Origin: a virus
Virus record (IMG/VR): IMGVR_UViG_3300042397_000172
Location: 1 to 38,009 of that record
Reading direction: 5' to 3' (one strand)
DNA: 38,009 bases
The notes under the pieces: generated by a model
Database searches by the model: none
The model's input: the letters and a program-made list of their open reading frames with translations, nothing else
Told to the model about the DNA's origin: nothing
Translations under genes and position numbers: made by a program
Shown: one piece after another, positions 29,135-36,507 of the stretch
Layout of the letters: the number at the start of each line of letters is the position of its first letter
How positions within the stretch are numbered: position 1 is the first letter of the stretch

Positions 29135-29604
29135 GGTGACACCTCAATTTGTTTGTTCTTGACCGTGTTGCCCAAAGCATACATCGAATCGGGTTCCACC
29201 TCAACCAACTCGGCCTCGGCTTCCTCGACCGTTGTCGCCTCGATGGCGTGAAACGTCATGCAAAGCGCGTCAGTGATTGCGTACACCGCCCGCTTTGTCC
29301 CGGGTTTGCTCTGAAACAGATGAGGCCCGGTGACCTCTTGCACATTGCCTTCGCCGTCCGTGATCGCCACGGTGCCTGACACGATGAGGTACAAGTGCTC
29401 TTTTTTATGGATCGCGCCAACTACCAACACACCAGCATGACGAAACACCTCGCGGCAGTACATGCCGCCATGAAAATAGTGCTTTGTCTCAGGCTCGTAC
29501 TGTGGCAGTTTTGACAGTTCCTGTTGGAGCGATTCTACCTTTTGCCGCATCATTTGAGGCGGCGCAACGGCGAACCCTTCTCCATAAGTCACTGTCATGT
29601 TCAC
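29131..29604 (-). CDS. Cupin-like structural-region protein, 157 aa
   Basis: The middle (residues 43-130) reads as a small beta-barrel of cupin type: HYFHGGMYCREVFRHAGVLVVGAIHKKEHLYLIVSGTVAITDGEG, then GPHLFQSKPGTKRAVYAITDALCMTFHA. Several His and a Glu lie where cupins bind metal. Proteins like this occur in tail modules of many phages; no enzyme activity is assigned. GTG at 29604 overlaps the upstream stop (GTGA); an ATG two codons later is an alternative. The C-terminus is acidic. Confidence 0.75.
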   Translation of the reverse strand: MNMTVTYGEGFAVAPPQMMRQKVESLQQELSKLPQYEPETKHYFHGGMYCREVFRHAGVLVVGAIHKKEHLYLIVSGTVAITDGEGNVQEVTGPHLFQSKPGTKRAVYAITDALCMTFHAIEATTVEEAEAELVEVEPDSMYALGNTVKNKQIEVSP

Positions 29605-29939
29605 TGAGTCACCTCACGGCCACTGACGCGCATGTTGATGGCGCTGGCGGTTCCAGCGATTGTACTGATGAAGTCGCCGGGGTTCAAAACCTGTCCGACC
29701 AACTCGGGGAAGGTGTACACCTCGGATGGCTGAAGCGTCTTGGTCTTGGTAATCAAGTTGCTGTTGCCAGCAGACCCGGCAGTTGTGACCAAGTTGACCG
29801 AGATTGTGGCAGCGCTGGCGCTGTAATTTGTCGCCGTGAACTTGTCGATGATCGCAGTCACGTTGCTGGCCGTGTACTGGGTTGTCTGGGTGTTCTCGAC
29901 CGTCTTGGCCGGAACGATGTTTTTGACGATGACAGTCAT
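29601..29939 (-). CDS. Conserved tail-region protein, 112 aa
   Basis: A Thr/Ala/Ser-rich, beta-type protein (VTAIIDKFTATNYSASAATI, NLITKTKTLQPSEVYTFPEL, VLNPGDFISTIAGTASAINM). The pattern is that of a small jelly-roll or Ig-like virion protein seen after the gp10-like gene in many podoviruses by recall. AAGGAG precedes the ATG. Exact role unknown. Confidence 0.7.
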   Translation of the reverse strand: MTVIVKNIVPAKTVENTQTTQYTASNVTAIIDKFTATNYSASAATISVNLVTTAGSAGNSNLITKTKTLQPSEVYTFPELVGQVLNPGDFISTIAGTASAINMRVSGREVTQ

Positions 29940-29951
29940 TCGGGTTTCTCC

Positions 29952-31250
29952 TTATTCCAATTCCAACGAATTGTTGGAGTCGTATTGCGTCATTATCCAA
30001 CTTGTGCCGTCAGACACCAAGGTGGCGTTGGCACCGGCCACTGCTTGTAGAATCGCGGTTCCCGCAGACCCACCAGCCAGCGGCACCACATTACTCGATG
30101 CTGACACGATGGTCTGTGCTTGGTAGTTCTGGAAGTGCAGAACCCGACCAATGCTGGTGCTGGGTGTGGGCAGCGTCACAACGCATGACGATCCCGACTT
30201 GTTGTTGATCAGCCATGTCTCACCAGCGGCAACGGTGAAGTTGGTTGTCTTGGTGATCGGTGCACCACCAGACCCAGCGATCACAGATGCTGCGGTGACG
30301 TTCTGCCAGATCGTGCCATTGTACTGAAGCAGGTCACCACTGACAGGCGACACGATGTTCACATCCCCCTCGAAGTCACCCAGCTTGCCACCAAAGGCAG
30401 GACGAATGAACAGCGACCCATTGGTGGCAGCATTTACCACTGCGGCCACAACCACTTTTGGGTTGGGTGCCGTGGGCACAGTTTTAGTCAAACCACCCGC
30501 AACGGCTGGGTTCAGGTACAAAATTTGCCCATCAACCCAAGTCTCTGCGCCACCCGTGGTGTTGATGCCGCGCACCAGACCGAAAGAGGTTACGTAACCC
30601 CAGCCGTTCGTGGCGATGTTCTCAGTCGCCACACCCATAACGTACAAGGCAGTCCCCGCCGTCAGGCCGGTGGCCGGAGCACCCTTGAGGGCACCCGAGG
30701 CACCCACGGTGCCGGTAAACATGATGACCTGACCCTCGGTAATCGTGGAGTCGGCCTTAATGCGGTAATACTGCTCCTCGCCGATCTGCTGTGTGGTTAC
30801 GCCACCAGCCATGACGAGGTTGAGCGTCTGGTTACCGTCAGCTTCATCCCAGTACAAGGTACCGGGGGCGGTGGTCGGCATACCCGCTGGGGTCGTGTCA
30901 AACGTCACCCACGGCACGTTGCTCTGCTGAAGCTGGCTCATGGTGCCCAACTCAGGACGCACCTGAAGCGCCAGCGCATCAACCTGTTTTTGCAACTCAG
31001 CAATTTGCGCCAGCAGTCCATCCTGCGAGGGGGTGATATCACCAGCCACCTTTTCGATGATGGCGTTGATTTCATCAACCGTGAGGCTCGGTGGACCCTT
31101 CTGCACGTCATCCAGTGAGATACTGCTCCCGCCCTGCGATTGACTGAGCGATAACAGAAACAGATACCACGGCATCGAGACAAACCCTGTCTCCGGGTTC
31201 AAAAAAGGAACCCGTGGCTGCGTGATGGGAACGATTGTTGGGTTAGGCAT
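29952..31250 (-). CDS. Tail fibre or needle-region protein, 432 aa
   Basis: The N-terminus contains PETGFVSMPWYLFLLSLSQS, a short virion-attachment pattern, then a coiled segment (QDGLLAQIAELQKQVDALAL). The centre (GTLYWDEADGNQTLNLVMAG, EQYYRIKADSTITEGQVIMF, TALYVMGVATENIATNGWGYVTSFG) is a beta-rich domain found in fibre proteins of many podoviruses. The C-terminus (WLINNKSGSSCVVTLPTPST) is another beta domain. It takes the position of P22 gp26/gp14 region after gp10 but is not like the gp26 needle. It overlaps the gp10-like gene end by 8 nt. Confidence 0.78.
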   Translation of the reverse strand: MPNPTIVPITQPRVPFLNPETGFVSMPWYLFLLSLSQSQGGSSISLDDVQKGPPSLTVDEINAIIEKVAGDITPSQDGLLAQIAELQKQVDALALQVRPELGTMSQLQQSNVPWVTFDTTPAGMPTTAPGTLYWDEADGNQTLNLVMAGGVTTQQIGEEQYYRIKADSTITEGQVIMFTGTVGASGALKGAPATGLTAGTALYVMGVATENIATNGWGYVTSFGLVRGINTTGGAETWVDGQILYLNPAVAGGLTKTVPTAPNPKVVVAAVVNAATNGSLFIRPAFGGKLGDFEGDVNIVSPVSGDLLQYNGTIWQNVTAASVIAGSGGAPITKTTNFTVAAGETWLINNKSGSSCVVTLPTPSTSIGRVLHFQNYQAQTIVSASSNVVPLAGGSAGTAILQAVAGANATLVSDGTSWIMTQYDSNNSLELE

Positions 31251-32673
31251 TTGTTGGACTCAGCAACAGTTCAGCGCCCATGATGGCGATCTTCACGGGG
31301 TCGGTGCCCGACACCTCGTAAACGCGATCACGCAGCTTCATGGTCATGCCCAGCCTGCGCCAAATGGCACGGCGATAGTATTCGCCAATCTTGCCGATGC
31401 TGATCCAGTGTTCGTTGGACCACGTGTGGCCGCCATCGTCCGACCAGCGCAACATGACCTGTGGGTCGCTACCTTGACCAAGGTTTAACCCAGTGCCTGA
31501 CTCGCAATCAAGCTGAAGGCTGTGGTGCGCGGTGCGCTTGAGGTTGTTCTGACCGGTGGGCAGTGCTCTCCACGAGCGCAGCCACTTTTGGATGCTGCCA
31601 TTGTCCGAGTAGTCGTCCAGATCGAACGAATACACGTTGCCGTTTTGGTAGTCACCCACCATGACCTTGGTGCCAAAGAACGCTTGACAGTTGCTGCGGT
31701 GACGAGTGAAGTCACCATTGGCAAACCCGGCGCGTTCATGCCATGCCTGAGTTGCCACGTCGTAGACCCACGTGGTGTCTGCGGCTGGGAAAATTAGCAC
31801 GTAGAAGCTGTGACCGTCTTGCTGGTAGGTGTACCCGATGGCGTCTGACAAGTCACCATACTGCTGGATGTGCCACTCGATGGCGTGGGTCGAGATGCGC
31901 TGACCCGAGTAGCCATTGGCCCGGTAAACCATGCCCTGACCACGGGCGTCCTTGCCCAGCCAGAACAGCCCGTTGTCCATCTTGGCAAGCGAGTAGGCAG
32001 CAGCGCAACCCAACTCGTTGAACGCACCTTGGATGCGCGAAAATGGAAAATCAGCGTTGCCGCTGTTGTACCAAACCTCGATGGAGTTGGTGCCGTAGAC
32101 CCACAGTTGCCCGTGGTCCACGATGATGCCGACCACGCCGTCAGGAGAACCCTCGGCGCTGGCAAAGTCCAGTGGATCAACAAGAGTACCCTCAAGCAAT
32201 GCAGTGACCCAGATTTTCTGGCTGTTTGGCTCGTTGAACACAAAGTAGCCGTCCAAGTAACCCACGGTCACAGCACCGGGAAAGTCCGGGTCGGTGATCT
32301 GCTGGAATACGTTGGTCAGCGAGTTGTAAATGAACGAGGGGCCGTTGCAAGCCACGAACAACTGGGTGCCGTTGTCGGCCATACTGACAGGCCCAGTACC
32401 TGACACGGTACCGATCAGGGTTACTGCGTAGGCAGGTGTCACCTTGTACAGTTGACTGCCGCTGACCACGTACAGGTTGCCAGCCAGCACCCACAGTCCA
32501 CGAATGGGACCGTTGCCCACTGCCACCTCCAGCTTGAGGCCGGGGGCGCGGTTCAGAAACGCAGGCTCTTTGCCAGCCTCGGGCACGATCTCGGGGAACA
32601 GGTTGACCATGCGGGCATCCGCAGCGTTGACACTGCGGGCCACGTAAGATGATCCGAGAATGGGCGTCTTCAT
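31243..32673 (-). CDS. gp10-like DNA stabilisation/tail hub protein, 476 aa
   Basis: This matches the Phage_stabilise family (P22 gp10, 472 aa), a beta-propeller-like hub that plugs the tail after packaging. Signs are the start TPILGSSYVARSVNAADARM then NLFPE, the repeated propeller-like blades (LWVLAGNLYVVSGSQLY, QLWVYGTNSIEVWYNSG, YVLIFPAADTTWVYDV), and the end with HTWSNEHWISIGKIGEYYRR. It binds gp4 on the portal side. Its ATG overlaps the gp4-like stop (TAATG). Confidence 0.93.
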   Translation of the reverse strand: MKTPILGSSYVARSVNAADARMVNLFPEIVPEAGKEPAFLNRAPGLKLEVAVGNGPIRGLWVLAGNLYVVSGSQLYKVTPAYAVTLIGTVSGTGPVSMADNGTQLFVACNGPSFIYNSLTNVFQQITDPDFPGAVTVGYLDGYFVFNEPNSQKIWVTALLEGTLVDPLDFASAEGSPDGVVGIIVDHGQLWVYGTNSIEVWYNSGNADFPFSRIQGAFNELGCAAAYSLAKMDNGLFWLGKDARGQGMVYRANGYSGQRISTHAIEWHIQQYGDLSDAIGYTYQQDGHSFYVLIFPAADTTWVYDVATQAWHERAGFANGDFTRHRSNCQAFFGTKVMVGDYQNGNVYSFDLDDYSDNGSIQKWLRSWRALPTGQNNLKRTAHHSLQLDCESGTGLNLGQGSDPQVMLRWSDDGGHTWSNEHWISIGKIGEYYRRAIWRRLGMTMKLRDRVYEVSGTDPVKIAIMGAELLLSPTNA

Positions 32674-33383
32674 TAGAAGTTACCGGCGTAGATGTTGAAC
32701 CGCTGACGATTTGCCACAACGGCGTAGGGCAGGCTCATGACATCGTATGGGTTGTTGATGCGCTTCAAGTTGCGCTTGCTGGTCATGGCGATGCGCTGCA
32801 CCTGCGGTGAAGGCTCCACACCAAACTCGGGTGCAATCTCCATTGCCAAGTTGTAGGCAAAGGCCCGCATGTAGCCCGGTGGAAAGAACAATTCGGTACT
32901 GAGCAGCGCAGGCTGCGTCAATTCCTGCACCGAGATGAAGTGCCACTCCAAGACCTGCGTGGGTCGAGGGTAGACGTACATCTCCACGTTGGGAAATGTG
33001 TTGTTGACAAAGATGACCTGCGGAAAGGTCGATGTCGATGTCTTGACAGCAATGCCGTTGTACTGGTCTTGGTTGATGAACTTGATGCCATACGACACGC
33101 CACTGGGGGCTTTGTAGTAGGTACCGTCATCGAGTTGAACCGGGCGATTGCCCACAAAGTCACCAGTTGGGCCAAGGGTGCGCTTGATTTCGCCAGCAGG
33201 CCACGAGAAGATTTGATCTTGGGTGCAGAACACGGACAGACGCTCGGTGTTCCACGAGTCGATCATCTGGTTCATTGCGACCAGAGCGTCTTGACTTGTT
33301 GCCGCTGACGCCGTTTCACCTTCGGCAAGAATACCAAGCAGCCTGAGTGCTCGGTTGATCTGATCGCCAGCGGTATAAGCCAT
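32673..33383 (-). CDS. gp4-like head completion protein, 236 aa
   Basis: The opening AYTAGDQINRALRLLGILAEGE, then AMNQMIDSWNTERLSVF, is typical of P22 gp4-type tail accessory factors that bind under the portal ring. It is longer than P22 gp4 (166 aa). The C-terminal region (FFPPGYMRAFAYNLAMEIAPEFG) is helical and also family-typical. It makes the adaptor between portal and gp10. AAGGA precedes the ATG. Confidence 0.92.
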   Translation of the reverse strand: MAYTAGDQINRALRLLGILAEGETASAATSQDALVAMNQMIDSWNTERLSVFCTQDQIFSWPAGEIKRTLGPTGDFVGNRPVQLDDGTYYKAPSGVSYGIKFINQDQYNGIAVKTSTSTFPQVIFVNNTFPNVEMYVYPRPTQVLEWHFISVQELTQPALLSTELFFPPGYMRAFAYNLAMEIAPEFGVEPSPQVQRIAMTSKRNLKRINNPYDVMSLPYAVVANRQRFNIYAGNF

Positions 33384-33384
33384 T

Positions 33385-33630
33385 TCAGTTTCCTTCGGAT
33401 TCGTCGCTTGCCGAAGTCAGAAAAGACGGGACTTCGTTGGGCTGTTCGACAGGTTGTTCGGTCACTTTGCGAGTCAGCTTGTTGCGCACAGGCTTGTCTG
33501 CTTTTGGTGCCACCTCGACAGGTGTGTCAGGATTGTACCGTGTCCAGCCGTTTTTTTCATCTTCGGCGAGTTCAACATCGTTGATGGCTACTTTGGCACC
33601 GTGAATTGGGTGTACGAGGGTTACGTTCAT
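33385..33630 (-). CDS. Small protein upstream of gp4, 81 aa
   Basis: The frame extends to 33642, but ATG 33630 has GGAG at 7 nt. It begins NVTLVHPIHGAKVAINDVEL, then NGWTRYNP, and continues with a basic, Pro-rich tail (KPVRNKLTRKVTEQPVEQP). This start resembles a small phage family where an (HP)xHGA strand and GW.RY.P recur by recall. It is downstream of the UUCG terminator and 1 nt before gp4. Perhaps a virion accessory; unknown. Confidence 0.68.
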   Translation of the reverse strand: MNVTLVHPIHGAKVAINDVELAEDEKNGWTRYNPDTPVEVAPKADKPVRNKLTRKVTEQPVEQPNEVPSFLTSASDESEGN

Positions 33631-33645
33631 TTGATTCTCCATGTG

Positions 33646-33669
33646 AAAACGGGGCCGAAGCCCCGTTTT
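33646..33669 (-). terminator. UUCG-capped terminator after the decoration gene
   Basis: AAAACGGGGC/GCCCCGTTTT is a perfect 10-bp stem around CGAA (UUCG on the minus transcript), ending in a U-run. It should lower read-through from coat/decoration into the tail genes. Confidence 0.88.
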
Positions 33670-33685
33670 ACCAGTTGCTCAAAAA

Positions 33686-34081
33686 TTAAGCAACGCGATA
33701 TGCGGTCCAAGTGCCATCGCCGGTTTTACGGGCGAGGAATCGGGCCGATGTGTTGGCGCTGACAGCAGCCACACCAACGATGGTCCAGCCAGTGCCGACC
33801 ACCAAAGTGGCAGCGTTGGTGCCGCCAATGTTGATGATGCCAAACTCAAATGCGGAGTTCACTTTCTGTGCGCTAGAAACGTCAGCTTCCAGATCGGCCA
33901 CGGTGGGCAGAGTCAGGTTGACGGCAGCGCCAGTGTATGTGAACAGACCATTCGACAGTTGAGCACCAGTCAGAGTTGCTGCGGCTGTCAGTGCTACGGG
34001 AGCACCTTGAACCGTCAGATTAGCTTCGCCGATGTTGCCGTCACCGATTTGGTAACCGCCTGCGCCGTTAGGGAGTGCCAT
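33686..34081 (-). CDS. Capsid decoration-like protein, 131 aa
   Basis: The start ALPNGAGGYQIGDGNIGEAN and the pattern ALTAAATLTGAQLSNGLFTY, LPTVADLEADVSSAQ, then VVGTGWTIVG, SARFLARKTGDGTWTAYRVA are frequent in proteins encoded just after phage coat genes. The whole is beta-rich and neutral. A role as capsid decoration or fibre is inferred from its place between two strong terminators after coat, which implies high and separate expression. AGAGGA precedes the ATG. Confidence 0.78.
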   Translation of the reverse strand: MALPNGAGGYQIGDGNIGEANLTVQGAPVALTAAATLTGAQLSNGLFTYTGAAVNLTLPTVADLEADVSSAQKVNSAFEFGIINIGGTNAATLVVGTGWTIVGVAAVSANTSARFLARKTGDGTWTAYRVA

Positions 34082-34108
34082 GATAATTTCCTCTCAAAGA
34101 ATGATTTT

Positions 34109-34129
34109 GAAAACAGGGGCCGAAGCCCC
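34109..34129 (-). terminator. UUCG-capped terminator after the coat gene
   Basis: GGGGC (34116-34120) and GCCCC (34125-34129) pair around CGAA; on the minus transcript this is a UUCG hairpin followed by UGUUUUC. It has the same core as the hairpin at 33646. It is weaker (5-6 bp) and likely partial. Confidence 0.75.
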
Positions 34130-34138
34130 CGCCTTGGA

Positions 34139-35338
34139 TTAGCCCCAGATGCGGCAACCCATTTGTGGACGAATCGTGTTGTAGCCATACAGCACGTCAA
34201 CACGGCAAGGCATGCGGTCGTTGTTGATGTCGTACTGACGAACAACACGCAGGCTGATACCGTTGTGAACGGCACGGCTTGCCATGTCAACGCCTTGTGG
34301 CAGCAACAGGTCAGCAGTGGCGAACGCAATGGCGTCTTTGTGGTACACCATGTTCTGTGGGTAGCTGGTCGAAGCAGCACCAACAAACACGACAGCCTTG
34401 CCAGTAGCAGGCAGGGACACCATAGTGCACAGGGCGTTACCAGCCGAGTACATAGGAGCCACGGTCACAGTAGCAGTGGTGCTGCTGGTCGAGGAGGCCA
34501 AAGCGACGAACTGGAACAACGAACCGGTGGACTCACGAGTCTGTGGGTTGGCTGCGAAGCAATCGGCGATGGTGAACACGTCACCAACAGCGATAGTTTC
34601 ACCAGAACCGACAGTCAGGGTCAGAGTGGTTGCGCCTTCGGAGGTCACGGCAGCGCCGGTTGTGTTGCCAGTGGCAGCACGGGTACCGCAGGTGTGAACC
34701 TTGATCGACTGGCTCATGTTGACTTCTTCGTAGCCCAACACTTGCTCACCCATCATGCCGTTCTTGAACTGGCGAGAGATGACATCTGTGGGGTTGAAGA
34801 AACCAGACAGACCGTTGACCAATGCAGCGTTGGCGGCAGGGTTCACGGTAGCGTAACGAGGCGACATGGTGGCGGCGTTCTCGTTCAGCTTCTGCTGGGC
34901 TTGCAACAGCACCAAGGCAGTCGATGGAGCAGAGCCGGGGGTACCGACAGAGTTACCAATCAACTTGTATGCGTTGGCAACGTCAGCGTCCACAGTGGAG
35001 GCCAACTGGCTGATACGTGGCTTCAAGACACGCTCTGCGAAGTCGTCCAACTGCATGGTCAATTCAGCGGATGTGAAGTTGATGCCGATGTGCTTCTGGC
35101 TGGAAACAGTCAGAGTGGTGAACTGTTCGTTGTCGTCCTGAACTTGCAGGGCGGCACCGTCAGTGACCAAAGCGCGGTCGGGCAAACGGATACGCAGTGT
35201 AGAACCGATCTTGGCACCTTCAACAGCGAAGCTGTCGTCGTACTGGCGGTTCACGTTGCGGGTGATCACCAAGTTGTTCTCAAGAATTTCGAGAGACTTG
35301 CGGGTGATCATGTCAATGGTTAAGAGACTGTTACTCAT
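34139..35338 (-). CDS. Major capsid protein, P22 coat-like, 399 aa
   Basis: The coat subunit (HK97 fold with P22-type insertion). Family signs: TIDMITRKSLEILENNLVIT at the start, then FAVEGAKIGSTLRIRLPDR, FTSAELTMQLDDFAERVLKP and SQLASTVDADVANAY. The central AATGNTTGAAVTSEGATTLT to GNALCTMV part is beta-rich, like the P22 insertion domain. The end is YDINNDRMPCRVDVLYGYNTIRPQMGCRIWG. P22 coat is 430 aa. The ATG has AGGAAA at good distance; scaffold is directly upstream. Confidence 0.95.
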   Translation of the reverse strand: MSNSLLTIDMITRKSLEILENNLVITRNVNRQYDDSFAVEGAKIGSTLRIRLPDRALVTDGAALQVQDDNEQFTTLTVSSQKHIGINFTSAELTMQLDDFAERVLKPRISQLASTVDADVANAYKLIGNSVGTPGSAPSTALVLLQAQQKLNENAATMSPRYATVNPAANAALVNGLSGFFNPTDVISRQFKNGMMGEQVLGYEEVNMSQSIKVHTCGTRAATGNTTGAAVTSEGATTLTLTVGSGETIAVGDVFTIADCFAANPQTRESTGSLFQFVALASSTSSTTATVTVAPMYSAGNALCTMVSLPATGKAVVFVGAASTSYPQNMVYHKDAIAFATADLLLPQGVDMASRAVHNGISLRVVRQYDINNDRMPCRVDVLYGYNTIRPQMGCRIWG

Positions 35339-35353
35339 GATGATTTCCTAAAA

Positions 35354-36154
35354 TTAGCGGTTGCGGAGTGCCCGTGCCTTGTCGAGTTGTCGTTGACGCT
35401 CGGCAGCAATCCAGTCCGATGTGCTCATGCTTTTGACAGAACGAGGATCGGTGGTGTCAGTGACACCGGGACTTACTGCTCGTGCGGTCACCGGACGAAT
35501 CGGGTCAGGCGCAGACGAGGTTTTCTTTTGGAAAGGTTCGGCACTTAATTTTGCCTCGACTTTACCAATCTCACGCGCTTGCAACAGTGGCGACAAGCGA
35601 GAAATGCGATCAGCTTCCTTGGGGTTGCTGCCCAGCCAGTATGCCAGATCAGGTCCAAGGTCAGACGCTTTGATGGTTTCGGCCATCACATCGGTGACGC
35701 GAAGGTTCGGGTTATACGCAACTTGGTCAAAGTCATCGTATTTGGACCGGGCCTCCTCCTCACGCTCTGCGAAGGTTTCTTCAATCTCAGCGCGTTGTTT
35801 CTGGATTTCCCGATGTTGGACCAATTTTTCAGCTTCGGCACGGATGAAATCCGCGTATGCCTGTGGGCTGTCAAATTGATCGGCAGTCGGAATCTCCGTT
35901 GGCGCGGCTGGCACGGGTGCCTGCTTTGCCTGCTGCTCACGTTCCCATTTGCGCTGTTCTCTTGCGAGGCGCTTGCCAATCATCGCGTCGATTTCAGCCT
36001 GCGAGTACTTCTTTTCCTCTTGGGTGCTACCGTCTTGATTCTCAGCTACTACCGGCGCATTTTGTGCATTGTCCGTGGTGGCCGTCACCTCGGGTGCTTG
36101 CGCGGAGTCAACTTCCGCTAAGGCTTGGACTTCATCAGTCATTTCATGTTCCAT
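35354..36154 (-). CDS. Scaffold protein, 266 aa
   Basis: An acidic N-terminus (EVQALAEVDSAQAPEVTATT) leads to a long charged coiled coil (AQAEIDAMIGKRLAREQRKWEREQQ-like region and LVQHREIQKQRAEIEETFAE). The basic C-terminus (DWIAAERQRQLDKARALRNR) should bind coat, as in P22 gp8 (303 aa). It guides procapsid assembly and leaves before packaging. The frame begins with a GTG at 36175; the ATG at 36154 is preferred, and an ATG at 36142 also fits. Confidence 0.85.
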   Translation of the reverse strand: MEHEMTDEVQALAEVDSAQAPEVTATTDNAQNAPVVAENQDGSTQEEKKYSQAEIDAMIGKRLAREQRKWEREQQAKQAPVPAAPTEIPTADQFDSPQAYADFIRAEAEKLVQHREIQKQRAEIEETFAEREEEARSKYDDFDQVAYNPNLRVTDVMAETIKASDLGPDLAYWLGSNPKEADRISRLSPLLQAREIGKVEAKLSAEPFQKKTSSAPDPIRPVTARAVSPGVTDTTDPRSVKSMSTSDWIAAERQRQLDKARALRNR

Positions 36155-36161
36155 TGGAACC

Positions 36162-36178
36162 CCGGTGAACCTCACCGG
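36162..36178. other. Hairpin before the scaffold gene
   Basis: CCGGTGA (36162-36168) and TCACCGG (36172-36178) form a 7-bp stem with a 3-nt loop, 8 nt upstream of the scaffold ATG. It lacks a U-run on the minus strand, so it may control scaffold translation rather than terminate. Confidence 0.5.
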
Positions 36179-36203
36179 TACGGTTGGGTTATCTTACAGC
36201 AGA

Positions 36204-36464
36204 TTACTCTGGCTGTGCAACATTCGTTTGTGCAGCTTGTGCAGCCTTATATGCGGCCACAACGTCAGCAGTGTGCGTTGCCGCACAAATGGCTTTAACG
36301 CGGGCAGATTCGCCGTTGTAGTCGTCGCCGGGTGCGACAACGTGGCGATGAAAGTTGCCACTGATTTGCTTGCCATCTTCCATGATGGAGGTCTTTGTGC
36401 GTACCTGTACGCTGCCATTTTCCAAGATCTCGATGCGATCAACTACGGTTACTTTTTCCAGCAT
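36204..36464 (-). CDS. Small protein between tailspike and scaffold, 86 aa
   Basis: A small beta protein with alternating strands (KVTVVDRIEILENGSVQVRT, TSIMEDGKQISGNFHRHVVA) then PGDDYNGESARVKAICAATHTADVVAAYKAA. The second half is like a family of phage proteins where P.GDD and V..I....H.. recur. It has AGGAGAG at good distance. Function unknown; it may have been placed here with the head genes rather than with the tailspike. Confidence 0.65.
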   Translation of the reverse strand: MLEKVTVVDRIEILENGSVQVRTKTSIMEDGKQISGNFHRHVVAPGDDYNGESARVKAICAATHTADVVAAYKAAQAAQTNVAQPE

Positions 36465-36481
36465 GATGCTCTCCTAGTATG

Positions 36482-36501
36482 GCCCAAGAATCCACTTGGG
36501 C
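36482..36501. other. Hairpin after the tailspike gene
   Basis: GCCCAAG (36482-36488) and CTTGGGC (36495-36501) pair around a 6-nt loop between the tailspike stop (36508) and the next gene. No U-run follows on the minus transcript, so it is at best a weak terminator or an mRNA end-protecting hairpin. Confidence 0.55.
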
Positions 36502-36507
36502 TTTGGT

